DNA of 5,644 nt from VFZL01 sp046734915 (GTDB lineage: Bacteria; Acidobacteriota; Vicinamibacteria; Vicinamibacterales; CAVVIG01): contig JBKPSC010000180.1 of assembly GCA_046734915.1 (NCBI GenBank), positions 1-5,644 of the forward strand, given 5' to 3'. A program made the translations under genes and the position numbers. A model generated the notes under the pieces. The model saw nothing but the letters and a program-made list of their open reading frames with translations, searched no databases and was not told where the DNA came from. This document shows, one piece after another, positions 1-5,644 of this stretch (positions are counted from its first letter, which is position 1; every line of letters starts with the position of its first letter).

Positions 1-1
1 C

Positions 2-976
2 TACGATCCCGAGATCCTCAACGGCTGGAACAAGCGCGAGTACAGCTGGGACATGAGCGCAACGGTCGACCAGCAGCTGGCGCCGCGCGTCTCGGCCGAA
101 GTCAGCTACACGCGCCGCGTGTGGGGCAATTTCCAGGTCACTGACAATCGCGCCGTCGGCCCGGCGGACTTCAATCCGTACACGTTCGTCGTGCCGCAGG
201 ACCCGCGCCTGCCGAACGGTGGAGGCTACTCGCTCCAGTTCTTCGACATCACGCCGTCGAAGTTCGGGCAGTTCGACAACTTCATCACCTTCGCCAAAAA
301 CTACGGGACGCAGCGCAATCACTACAACGGTGTCGACGTGAGCCTCAATGCCCGGTTCCCCTTCGGCGTGACCGGTCAGGGCGGCTTCAGCACCGGCAAC
401 GTGATGGAAGACGACTGCGCGGTGGGCGAGAAGCTGCCGGAGATCTACATTCCGGCCGGCGGCGGCGGCACGTTGAATCCGGTCCAGTCGATCGCTCAGT
501 GGCCCCGTAACTATTGCCATCGGGAGTCGGGATGGTTGACGCAGATCAAGGGCCTGGCCAGCTACACCGTGCCGAAGATTGACGTGCTGGTCAGCGGGAC
601 GATCCAGAGCAAGCCCTACGTCGGCGCCAATTTCCCGAACGTGGCATCACAGAGCCTGCCCGCGTACAACGTGACGTCGAGCGTCCTGATCGCGCCGAGC
701 CTCGGACGCCCGCTCGCCGGAGGCGTACCCGTGACCACGCTGAGTCTTGTCAAACCGGGCACCAAGTACGGCGACCGGCTCGAGCAGGTGGACCTGCGGT
801 TCGGCAAACGGCTGCGTTTCGGATCGACACGAACGCTGGTGGCGCTGGACGTGTTCAACGTGTTCAACAGCAACACGACCGAGCTGTACCAGCAGTTCTT
901 CGGCCCGACGTACTTGAACCCGACGTCGATCACGGCAGCGCGGATCGCCAAAATCAGCGCGCAGCTCGACTTCTGA
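2..976 (+). CDS. TonB-dependent receptor, Oar/CarbReg-like, C-terminal part (5' end outside window)
   Basis: This is the last 324 residues of an outer-membrane beta-barrel protein; the reading frame is open from base 2 and ends at TGA 974-976. The sequence alternates aromatic, polar and glycine-rich strands (for example NGVDVSLNARF, KIDVLVSGTIQSKPYV, RLEQVDLRFGKRLRFG). It carries the LDVFNVFN motif (fragment residues 282-289) common near the end of TonB-dependent receptors. It ends in KISAQLDF, a terminal phenylalanine of the kind read by the Bam assembly machinery. The pattern matches the large acidobacterial receptors that have an N-terminal carboxypeptidase-regulatory-like domain and plug; those parts would lie upstream. 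Two cysteines (fragment residues 139 and 172) fall in what looks like one extracellular loop and may form a disulfide. The family imports siderophores, glycans or other large ligands using TonB energy; the substrate cannot be read here. Family call is confident, substrate unknown. Confidence 0.9.
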   Translation, partial: YDPEILNGWNKREYSWDMSATVDQQLAPRVSAEVSYTRRVWGNFQVTDNRAVGPADFNPYTFVVPQDPRLPNGGGYSLQFFDITPSKFGQFDNFITFAKNYGTQRNHYNGVDVSLNARFPFGVTGQGGFSTGNVMEDDCAVGEKLPEIYIPAGGGGTLNPVQSIAQWPRNYCHRESGWLTQIKGLASYTVPKIDVLVSGTIQSKPYVGANFPNVASQSLPAYNVTSSVLIAPSLGRPLAGGVPVTTLSLVKPGTKYGDRLEQVDLRFGKRLRFGSTRTLVALDVFNVFNSNTTELYQQFFGPTYLNPTSITAARIAKISAQLDF

Positions 977-1000
977 CCCGACCTCACCTGCATCGAGAAA

Positions 1001-1027
1001 CGGCGCGAGCCATCGAGGCCCGCGCCG
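1001..1027 (+). terminator. GC-rich hairpin after the receptor gene, probable terminator
   Basis: Seven perfect pairs (CGGCGCG at 1001-1007 with CGCGCCG at 1021-1027) are followed inward by an A-C mismatch, three more pairs (1009-1011 with 1017-1019) and a five-base loop ATCGA. The hairpin begins 24 bases after the receptor stop codon. The downstream sequence is pyrimidine-rich (CTCTTCTTCCCTC) but has no true T run, so it is not a textbook intrinsic terminator. It may instead act as a transcript-end stabiliser or work with Rho. The structure is clear; its function is inferred from position. Confidence 0.55.
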
Positions 1028-1081
1028 CATCTCTTCTTCCCTCAGCAGCTTACGTCCTCAGATTGTGATCAGACGTTCCTC

Positions 1082-1097
1082 ATCGTGAATTCACGAT
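1082..1097. promoter_or_regulatory. Perfect 16-bp palindrome, candidate operator
   Basis: ATCGTGAATTCACGAT is its own reverse complement with no spacer and lies in the only gap before the three-gene cluster, 51 bases upstream of the GTG start at 1149. Symmetry stops exactly at both edges. The half-site ATCGTGAA resembles no operator I can name with confidence; GTGA/TCAC arms occur in several families, including GntR- and Crp-type sites, but the spacing differs from Crp. A weak promoter can be drawn through it: TTCACG (1090-1095) as -35 and GATGCT (1113-1118) as -10 with 17 bases between. If that is right, the palindrome overlaps the -35 box, which would suit a repressor. The promoter match is poor and is only suggested. 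Confidence 0.5.
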
Positions 1098-1136
1098 CGC
1101 ATCTCGCGCGCTGATGCTAGGGTCGCGCCACACCTC

Positions 1137-1144
1137 GAGAGGAG
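1137..1144 (+). promoter_or_regulatory. Shine-Dalgarno site supporting the GTG start at 1149
   Basis: GAGAGGAG lies four bases before GTG 1149. It decides the start of the propeller gene in favour of this GTG, since the predicted N-terminus then begins with a short basic segment followed by a hydrophobic stretch. Confidence 0.7.
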
Positions 1145-1148
1145 TGGC

Positions 1149-2123
1149 GTGAACCTGATTCCCCGGCTCGTGATGACCATCGCTGCGGTGGCGACTGCGC
1201 GCTGTGGGCAGCCTGTTTCGACACATGCCACGGTCGCTGCGCCAGCGGCGTCGTGGAGCGTTGCGGATCGTGCCGGCACGCTCGACCTCCTGAGCGTGGA
1301 CATGGTCGATCCATCCCACGGGTGGGCCGTCGGCGACATCGACCCACGTGGGTCTGGCGGCGCGGTCTGGCGCACGACGGATAGCGGACGCCACTGGGTG
1401 CGACTGACGGGCCTGGTCGAAGTGGCGACGTCGGTTCATTTCGTCAACCAGCAGACCGGCTGGATCGCCGGATACGCAGGCCGCATCGATCGCACCGACG
1501 ATGGCGGTGCGTCGTGGCGCCCGCAGAGGCCGGAACGTGCGCGTGAGGTCTTCAACTCGATTTGGGCGATTGACGACCAGCGAGCCTGGGCGGTGGGCGT
1601 GAACGGTCTCGGAGCGCGAACGATCGACGGCGGTGCGACCTGGACGCCGATGCCGCTCGGCGTGGCCGCCGACTTCTGGAGTGTGCGGTTCTTCACCGCC
1701 GAACGCGGATGGGCGGTCGGCACCGGCGGCGCGATCGCGATGACAAACGATGGCGGCGCGACGTGGACCGCGGTGCGGTCCGGCACGACGCACACGCTCT
1801 TCGCCGCCGCGCTCGCGGCGCCGGAGATCGTCCTCGCGGTCGGCGATCGCGGAATGATCCTTCGCTCGGACGGCGGCGCGGTCTGGATGCCGTCGTCGAG
1901 TCCAGTTGAAACAACGCTCTACAGCGTGGCGGGCAGCGGCCGCGTTGTCTGGGCGGTCGGTGCGCGAGGCACGACGATCCGCTCCGACGATGCGGGCGCG
2001 TCGTGGAAGCGGATTGCACCGATCGCGGACGAAACGCTGACGGCTCTTGTGCTGATGGATCCGCGCCACGGGGCTGCGGTCGGGCGGAAGGGATACGTGC
2101 AATGGCTACAAGGGGAGGAATGA
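1149..2123 (+). CDS. Exported Ycf48/BNR-type seven-bladed beta-propeller protein
   Basis: A 324-residue protein built from repeats of the pattern GWAVG-x-GG-x-I-x-R-T-x-DGG-x-(S/T)W. Six Asp-box (BNR-like) motifs are visible at about residues 76-83, 116-123, 158-165, 199-206, 239-246 and 279-286. Each follows a (G/A)WAVG-type strand (59-62, 104-108, 147-150, 188-191, 228-232, 268-271). A seventh WAVG-like strand (HGAAVG, 307-312) ends in VQWL without an Asp box, so the fold is probably a closed six- or seven-bladed propeller. The family includes the photosystem II assembly factor Ycf48, but in non-photosynthetic bacteria these are extracytoplasmic proteins of mostly unknown role; 'photosystem' should not be taken literally. 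The N-terminus (MNLIPRLVMTIAAVATARC) looks like an export signal; Cys19 follows Ala-Arg, so it is not a standard lipobox. It uses a GTG start with a good ribosome-binding site and is first in a likely operon with the next two genes. Fold is confident; partner and function unknown. Confidence 0.88.
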   Translation: MNLIPRLVMTIAAVATARCGQPVSTHATVAAPAASWSVADRAGTLDLLSVDMVDPSHGWAVGDIDPRGSGGAVWRTTDSGRHWVRLTGLVEVATSVHFVNQQTGWIAGYAGRIDRTDDGGASWRPQRPERAREVFNSIWAIDDQRAWAVGVNGLGARTIDGGATWTPMPLGVAADFWSVRFFTAERGWAVGTGGAIAMTNDGGATWTAVRSGTTHTLFAAALAAPEIVLAVGDRGMILRSDGGAVWMPSSSPVETTLYSVAGSGRVVWAVGARGTTIRSDDAGASWKRIAPIADETLTALVLMDPRHGAAVGRKGYVQWLQGEE

Positions 2124-2181
2124 GATGCAGCGTGTGCTGAAGGGAAGGAACGCCTGTTCGATTGAGGGGAGAGGAGGAGAT

Positions 2182-2661
2182 ATGAGAGGTGCTGTCGTTG
2201 CGGTGTTCGTCGCCGTCCTTGCCTTCGCCGCGCCGGCGCGCGGCGCCGAGGCCTGCAAGCCCGTCGTCGGATCATTCGAAGCCTCGATCGTCACCGACGG
2301 GTGTCTCGCGGCGCCCGGACTCCTGTGCACGGCCGGTCGCGTGTGGGGCGGATTGCAAGGGACCTATTTCTTCACGATGGCGAGCGCCGTTCCCTCGACC
2401 GCCGTCGCGCCACCCACTGCGGCGGTGCCGTCGATTCTGTTCTTCACCGGGAACAGCACCGTGACGCTCAAAGACGGCAGTGAAGCGCACGGCATCGACA
2501 CCGGTTCGATCGATCTGCCGATGCTCGGAGGACAGGGCGGGTTTGCGTCGCTGATTACGTTTGCCGGATCGGTGTCCGGTCAGATCCGCCTGCGCGGCGA
2601 ATTCGATCCGGTTGCCGGTACTACGAGCGGCGACTACATGGGAACCATCTGCGGCCGGTAA
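2182..2661 (+). CDS. Small secreted four-cysteine protein of unknown function
   Basis: I chose ATG 2182, giving 159 residues, because a strong GAGGAGGAG ribosome-binding sequence (2171-2179) precedes it and the protein then opens with a clean signal peptide. That peptide has a basic start (MRG), a hydrophobic core (residues 4-19) and an AEA cleavage site before Cys25. An in-frame ATG at 2125 would add 19 charged residues before the signal. The mature part has four cysteines (25, 41, 49, 157), enough for two disulfides in an oxidising compartment. The C-terminal half alternates short strands and glycine turns (GGLQGTYFFTM, ILFFTGNSTVTLKDG, SGQIRLRGEFDPVAGTTSGDYMGTIC), which suggests a small all-beta barrel or sandwich. 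Proteins with this GTYFFT...FTGNSTVT...RGEFDPVAGTTSGDYxGTIC pattern occur, as I recall, as uncharacterised exported proteins in acidobacteria. No catalytic motif is visible. It lies 58 bases after the propeller gene and 41 bases before the next one. Confidence 0.8.
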   Translation: MRGAVVAVFVAVLAFAAPARGAEACKPVVGSFEASIVTDGCLAAPGLLCTAGRVWGGLQGTYFFTMASAVPSTAVAPPTAAVPSILFFTGNSTVTLKDGSEAHGIDTGSIDLPMLGGQGGFASLITFAGSVSGQIRLRGEFDPVAGTTSGDYMGTICGR

Positions 2662-2692
2662 TGTCCACGAGTCAATTGACCGCCCTCATAAC

Positions 2693-2698
2693 AGGAGG
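2693..2698 (+). promoter_or_regulatory. Shine-Dalgarno site deciding the start at 2703
   Basis: AGGAGG lies four bases before ATG 2703. This supports 2703 over the in-frame ATG at 2661, which overlaps the stop codon of the preceding gene and has no ribosome-binding sequence of its own. Confidence 0.75.
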
Positions 2699-2702
2699 AA
2701 CC

Positions 2703-3305
2703 ATGAAACGACTGAGCAGGATCATCGTCACCGCGGCGCTTGGCGCCGTTGCATTTGGCGCCTTCGCCCCGACGGCGCAAGCCAGTTGCGTATCGTTGAC
2801 CACAAAGGATGGAGCGCCTTGGCGCCTCCAGTCGTCGCGCGGTCAACTCGGCACCTTCGCTCCCGTGCTGGCGCAGTTCGCGCCTGACCCATCCGCGCGT
2901 GACGTCTCGATCGTCGGGTTCTGGCAGGTCGACTTTGTCGCCCAGGGCAACAGCAACGGGATCCCCGACGGGACGCCTATCGATTCCGGGTACGCGCAGT
3001 GGCACAGCGACGGCACCGAGATCATGAACTCCTCGCGTGATCCGCGGACGCAGAGCTTCTGCCTGGGTGTCTGGAAACGGACCGGCCCCTTTTCCTACAC
3101 GCTCAAGCACCTCGCCATGACGTGGACGAGCGACGGGACTCCGATCGGTCCGGCCACGATTCTGGAGAACGTTACGCTCGCCGGCCGCGGCGACACGTTC
3201 GCCGGGACGTTCACGATTACTCAATACGCGACGGACGGCATCACCATTCTTCCGCCAACGCCAATCGTCGGGACCCTCCGCGGAACACGCATCACACCGG
3301 ATTGA
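2703..3305 (+). CDS. Small secreted protein, probable lipocalin/calycin-like barrel
   Basis: A 200-residue protein from ATG 2703. Residues 1-27 form a classical signal peptide (MKRLSR, a hydrophobic core, then AQA before Ser28). The mature part begins with a short linker and then VGFWQVDF (71-78), which resembles the G-x-W start of a lipocalin-type barrel. Regular strands follow: GYAQWHSDGTEIMNS (96-110), FCLGVWKRTGPFSYTLKHLAMTW (119-141), TFAGTFTITQYATDG (155-169) and a final GTLRGTRITPD. Two cysteines (29 and 120) could tie the N-terminal segment to the barrel. I recall similar uncharacterised exported proteins in acidobacteria and other soil bacteria, often with the same WHSDGTE-IMNS and FCLGVW motifs. 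If the barrel is real, it may bind a small hydrophobic ligand, but no ligand can be inferred. It is the last gene of the likely three-gene operon. Being real and secreted is confident; the fold is an inference. Confidence 0.82.
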   Translation: MKRLSRIIVTAALGAVAFGAFAPTAQASCVSLTTKDGAPWRLQSSRGQLGTFAPVLAQFAPDPSARDVSIVGFWQVDFVAQGNSNGIPDGTPIDSGYAQWHSDGTEIMNSSRDPRTQSFCLGVWKRTGPFSYTLKHLAMTWTSDGTPIGPATILENVTLAGRGDTFAGTFTITQYATDGITILPPTPIVGTLRGTRITPD

Positions 3306-3332
3306 TCCCATCGTCCACACGCGAGCTCGAGT

Positions 3333-3361
3333 GGGGCTGGAACAGGTGACTACCCAGCCTC
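3333..3361 (+). terminator. Hairpin after the secreted-protein operon, possible terminator
   Basis: GGGGCTGG (3333-3340) pairs with CCAGCCTC (3354-3361) over eight pairs including one G-T wobble, with a 13-base loop. It starts 27 bases after the stop at 3305. No T run follows, so it may stabilise the transcript end rather than terminate by itself. Confidence 0.35.
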
Positions 3362-3530
3362 GCTCGCTCTCGCCTGGCGTCGGGCCGGATCACTTCGGTC
3401 GTTCGATGCGGAACATGTCCGATCGTCCCTCGACCGATCGAAGAGCAGTACGACGCGCGTTCCGGCCGTGATCACCGTCGCACGCCCCTGACGCGTGTGC
3501 AGTTCTGACAAGCGCGCACGCCGCAACTCG

Positions 3531-3537
3531 AGGAGGT
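3531..3537 (+). promoter_or_regulatory. Strong Shine-Dalgarno sequence displaced from the regulator start
   Basis: AGGAGGT is the best ribosome-binding sequence near the regulator gene but ends 26 bases before its ATG (3564). It is seven bases (counting from AGGAGG) before GTG 3544, which opens a short reading frame in another frame that stops at 3679-3681, inside the regulator gene. In the regulator's own frame TAA 3537-3539 blocks any earlier start. The site could serve a short overlapping leader peptide, or it could be unused. Confidence 0.4.
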
Positions 3538-3563
3538 AAGCTAGTGGGCCTCAGGCCATCTCG

Positions 3564-5644
3564 ATGGACGCGCGCGCCGCTCGCCTGCGCTTCGGCGACT
3601 TCGAACTGGATCCGCGCTCGGCGACGCTGCTCCGCAGCGGTCGCCGGGTCAGGATCCAACCCCAACCTCTCCGCGTCCTGACGATCCTGGTCGAGCGCGC
3701 CGGCGACGTCGTGTCGCGCGAGGAACTGCGCGACGCGGTCTGGGATCAGGCGACCTTTGTCGAGTTCGACCAGGGGTTGAACTACTGCATCCGCCAGATC
3801 CGAAGCGCGCTTGGTGACGATGCGACAGAACCGAGCTTCATTGAGACGCTGAAGAAGCGCGGCTATCAATTCATCGCGCCGGTCGAGCGCATCGTTCCCG
3901 AGGTTCGAAAAGAGATCGACCGCGGTCCAGAGGCGATCAATCACGGCGCTCCTGAACGCGCGACCGAGGCCGAAGGGCTCGTCATTCCCCTGTCCGCCGC
4001 AGCCTTGGCGGAGCCGGATGCTGCTCGACGCAGCTGGCTGCGCCAGGCCACATATGTGTCCGGTGCGGTTGTGCTGCTGGCGGCGGCGATCGTGGCTGGC
4101 GTCCTCATCGGTCGCCGACCCGCTGCGATCACCTACACGCAGATCACCAGCTTCAGCGACGCCGCGTTCGAGCCGGCGGTCTCGCCCGACGGGCGGATGG
4201 TCGCCTTCATCGTCGGCAGCGACGCGTCGTTTCCACCGATCGGCGAGATCTATACGAAGCAGCTTCCCAACGGCGAGCCGATTCAGCGTACGCATGACGG
4301 CTGGCCGAAGTACGGCGTCAGCTTTTCTCCGGACGGATCGCAGATCACCTACACGGTTGCCGACGCGACGCACGGCTGGAGCACCGTCACGCTGCCGGCG
4401 CTTGGCGGAGAACCGCGGCCGCTGATTCCCAACGCCGCCGGGCTGACGTGGCTCGACGCGCATCACGTCCTCTTCTCCGAAGTCAAGTCGGGACTGCACA
4501 TGGGTCTCGTGCAGGCGACCGCGAATCGTTCGGACGTACGGGACATCTACCTGCCGAAGCACGAGCGCGGCATGGCGCACTTCGCCTACGCCTCGCCGGA
4601 TCGATCATCGGTGCTTGTCGTCGAAATGGGATCGACGGGCGGATGGGAGCGATGCCGGCTGGTGCCGTTCGACGGCCGCTCGCAGGGCACGCAGGTCGGG
4701 CCGGCGGGTCCGTGCACCGCCGCGGCCTGGTCGCCGGACGGGGTGTGGATGTATTTCGCGGCGACCGTCAACGGCGCCAGCCACCTGTGGCGTCAGCGGT
4801 TCCCGAACGGCGAGCCCGAGCAGATCACATCAGGTCCTGCCGACGAAGATGGCGTGGCGATCAGCACCGACGGGCGGTCCATCGTCGCATCGGTCGGCAT
4901 GAGGGAGAGCGGTGTGTGGATGCACGAGGCCGGTCGCGATCGTCCGATCTCGCCCGACGGGTATGCCTCGGGACTGTCCTTCTCACACGACGGCCGCATT
5001 CTCTATTACCTGCTGCGCCGCGTGTCGTCCGAGCCGTCGCGGGAACTCTGGATGACGGACCTCGGATCGGACAAGAGCCATCCGATCGTCACCGGACGGA
5101 CAATTCTGGGCTACAACGTGGCGGCTGACGGATCCCAGGTGGTGTTCAGTGCGCGGTCGCAGGAAGGGGTCGCGCAGCTCTGGCTGGCGCCACTCGATGG
5201 CGGCTCCGTGCCGCGCCTGTTGGGAAGCGTTCGTGGCGACCAGCCGTTCTTCGGCGCCGGCGGCGACGTCCTGTTCCGCCAGTCGGACGGCGTGCACAAC
5301 TATCTGTTCGAGATGAAGCTCGATAGATCGATGCCGGTCAAAGTGATGCGCGATCCGATTGTGAACTTCAAGGGGATGTCGCCCGACGGTCAGTGGGCAG
5401 TGGTGCAGGTGCCGGTTGACGAAGTGCTGACGACTGCGGTTGTCGCCGTCTCGCTGACGGACCGCTCCGTGAAGCGAGTGTGTCCCGCCGAGTGCATGGT
5501 GCGATGGTCGCCCGACGGGACACAGTTCTATGTGGAGCCGTTCCTCCAGGGCCAGGAAGGCGGGAAGGCGATTGCGATCCCGGTGCCGAACGGAGCAACG
5601 GTTCCCGACATGCCTGCCTCGGGCTTGAGGTCGGCGGCCGATGC
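3564..5644 (+). CDS. CadC-like membrane regulator: OmpR-type winged helix, one TM helix, TolB/PD40 propeller (3' end outside window)
   Basis: The frame stays open from ATG 3564 to the window end (693 full codons). Residues about 7-107 are an OmpR/PhoB-type winged-helix DNA-binding domain of the CadC/ToxR kind. It starts RFGDFELDP and includes QPQPLRVLTILVERAGDVVS, REELRDAVW (52-60), FDQGLNYCIRQIRSALGDD and FIETLKKRGYQFIAPV (92-107). A charged linker leads to one hydrophobic helix (about 162-183) flanked by arginines (155, 156, 160, then 184, 185), giving a cytoplasmic N-terminus and an outer C-terminal domain. The rest is a TolB-like propeller with PD40 motifs: SPDG at 207-210, 255-258, 390-393, 606-609 and 649-652, plus variants STDG 434-437, SHDG 474-477 and AADG 520-523. 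There is no receiver domain, so it is a one-component regulator in which the propeller probably senses a ligand or protein. This architecture is common in acidobacteria. Translation start is supported by the family's usual N-terminus, not by a nearby ribosome-binding site. Targets are unknown. Confidence 0.92.
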   Translation, partial: MDARAARLRFGDFELDPRSATLLRSGRRVRIQPQPLRVLTILVERAGDVVSREELRDAVWDQATFVEFDQGLNYCIRQIRSALGDDATEPSFIETLKKRGYQFIAPVERIVPEVRKEIDRGPEAINHGAPERATEAEGLVIPLSAAALAEPDAARRSWLRQATYVSGAVVLLAAAIVAGVLIGRRPAAITYTQITSFSDAAFEPAVSPDGRMVAFIVGSDASFPPIGEIYTKQLPNGEPIQRTHDGWPKYGVSFSPDGSQITYTVADATHGWSTVTLPALGGEPRPLIPNAAGLTWLDAHHVLFSEVKSGLHMGLVQATANRSDVRDIYLPKHERGMAHFAYASPDRSSVLVVEMGSTGGWERCRLVPFDGRSQGTQVGPAGPCTAAAWSPDGVWMYFAATVNGASHLWRQRFPNGEPEQITSGPADEDGVAISTDGRSIVASVGMRESGVWMHEAGRDRPISPDGYASGLSFSHDGRILYYLLRRVSSEPSRELWMTDLGSDKSHPIVTGRTILGYNVAADGSQVVFSARSQEGVAQLWLAPLDGGSVPRLLGSVRGDQPFFGAGGDVLFRQSDGVHNYLFEMKLDRSMPVKVMRDPIVNFKGMSPDGQWAVVQVPVDEVLTTAVVAVSLTDRSVKRVCPAECMVRWSPDGTQFYVEPFLQGQEGGKAIAIPVPNGATVPDMPASGLRSAAD

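Larger units (their letters stand above)
3306..3563 (+). other. Gap between the secreted-protein operon and the regulator gene
   Basis: This 258-base stretch has no convincing gene on either strand. It holds a candidate terminator hairpin (3333-3361), an imperfect palindrome CACGCGAGCTCGAGTG (3318-3333, one mismatched pair), a 7-base direct repeat CCGATCG (3419-3425 and 3434-3440), an 8-base palindrome GTGATCAC (3468-3475), a second hairpin (3493-3521) and a strong ribosome-binding sequence (3531-3537). The promoter of the regulator gene should lie here, but I see no convincing -35/-10 pair. Confidence 0.6.

Noticed and set aside
1080..2102. Long open frame on the minus strand (340 codons) opposite the propeller gene
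   Set aside because: Its translation is arginine-, proline- and histidine-rich with no recognisable fold, as expected for the antisense of GC-rich coding DNA. The plus strand encodes a clear repeat protein over the same bases.
2125..2181. Longer start for the four-cysteine protein
   Set aside because: It would place 19 mostly polar or charged residues before a good signal peptide. ATG 2182 has its own strong ribosome-binding site. Kept as a finding because 2125 also has a usable site.
3318..3333. Imperfect palindrome after the third gene
   Set aside because: One mismatched pair, no loop space when fully paired, and it overlaps the more convincing hairpin at 3333-3361; not called as its own site.
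3419..3440. Direct repeat CCGATCG twice, 15 bases apart
   Set aside because: Only two short copies of a GC-rich 7-mer; too little to call iterons or a binding-site array.
3390..4580. Long open frame on the minus strand (396 codons) opposite the regulator gene
   Set aside because: Its translation is arginine-rich and matches no family I recognise. The plus strand carries an unmistakable winged helix, membrane helix and PD40 repeats.
4448..5128. Plus-strand open frame of 226 codons inside the regulator gene, in a different frame
   Set aside because: Arginine/glycine-rich shadow of the propeller-coding frame, with no supported start and no recognisable motif.
1..5644. CRISPR arrays, tRNA or rRNA genes, insertion-sequence ends, toxin-antitoxin or phage genes
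   Set aside because: I looked for repeat-spacer patterns, cloverleaf-like segments, transposase motifs and terminal inverted repeats and saw none.

Overview
The window is GC-rich DNA, most likely from an acidobacterium of the Vicinamibacteria type. Two gene families support this. One is the C-terminal barrel of an Oar/CarbReg-type TonB-dependent receptor. The other is a CadC-like membrane regulator in which an OmpR-type winged helix is joined through one membrane helix to a TolB/PD40 propeller. Both families are heavily expanded in that phylum. The assignment rests on recalled family patterns, not on a search. All supported genes lie on the + strand.

Layout. Bases 2-976 are the 3' end of the outer-membrane receptor gene, followed by a strong GC-rich hairpin (1001-1027) that probably ends its transcript. 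The 172-base gap after it contains a perfect 16-bp palindrome (1082-1097), the best operator candidate in the window. Three co-directional genes follow: a Ycf48/BNR-type beta-propeller protein (1149-2123), a small four-cysteine secreted protein (2182-2661) and a second small secreted protein with a lipocalin-like look (2703-3305). Each has a strong Shine-Dalgarno sequence and the gaps are 58 and 41 bases, so they probably form one operon for envelope or exported proteins. A hairpin at 3333-3361 may close it.

After a 258-base gap, a long gene starts at 3564 and runs off the window end (693 codons seen, still open). It encodes the winged-helix/TM/TolB-propeller regulator. Its best ribosome-binding sequence lies 27 bases upstream of the only convincing start and is better placed for a short out-of-frame GTG reading frame.

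How they might work together. Every product is predicted to sit in, or be exported across, the envelope. A membrane one-component regulator next to a small secreted-protein operon could control it, but nothing in the sequence proves the link. I found no RNA genes, insertion sequences, CRISPR arrays, attachment sites or defence genes. The three-gene secreted cassette with its palindrome is the part least covered by known biology; I cannot claim it as a new system from sequence alone.
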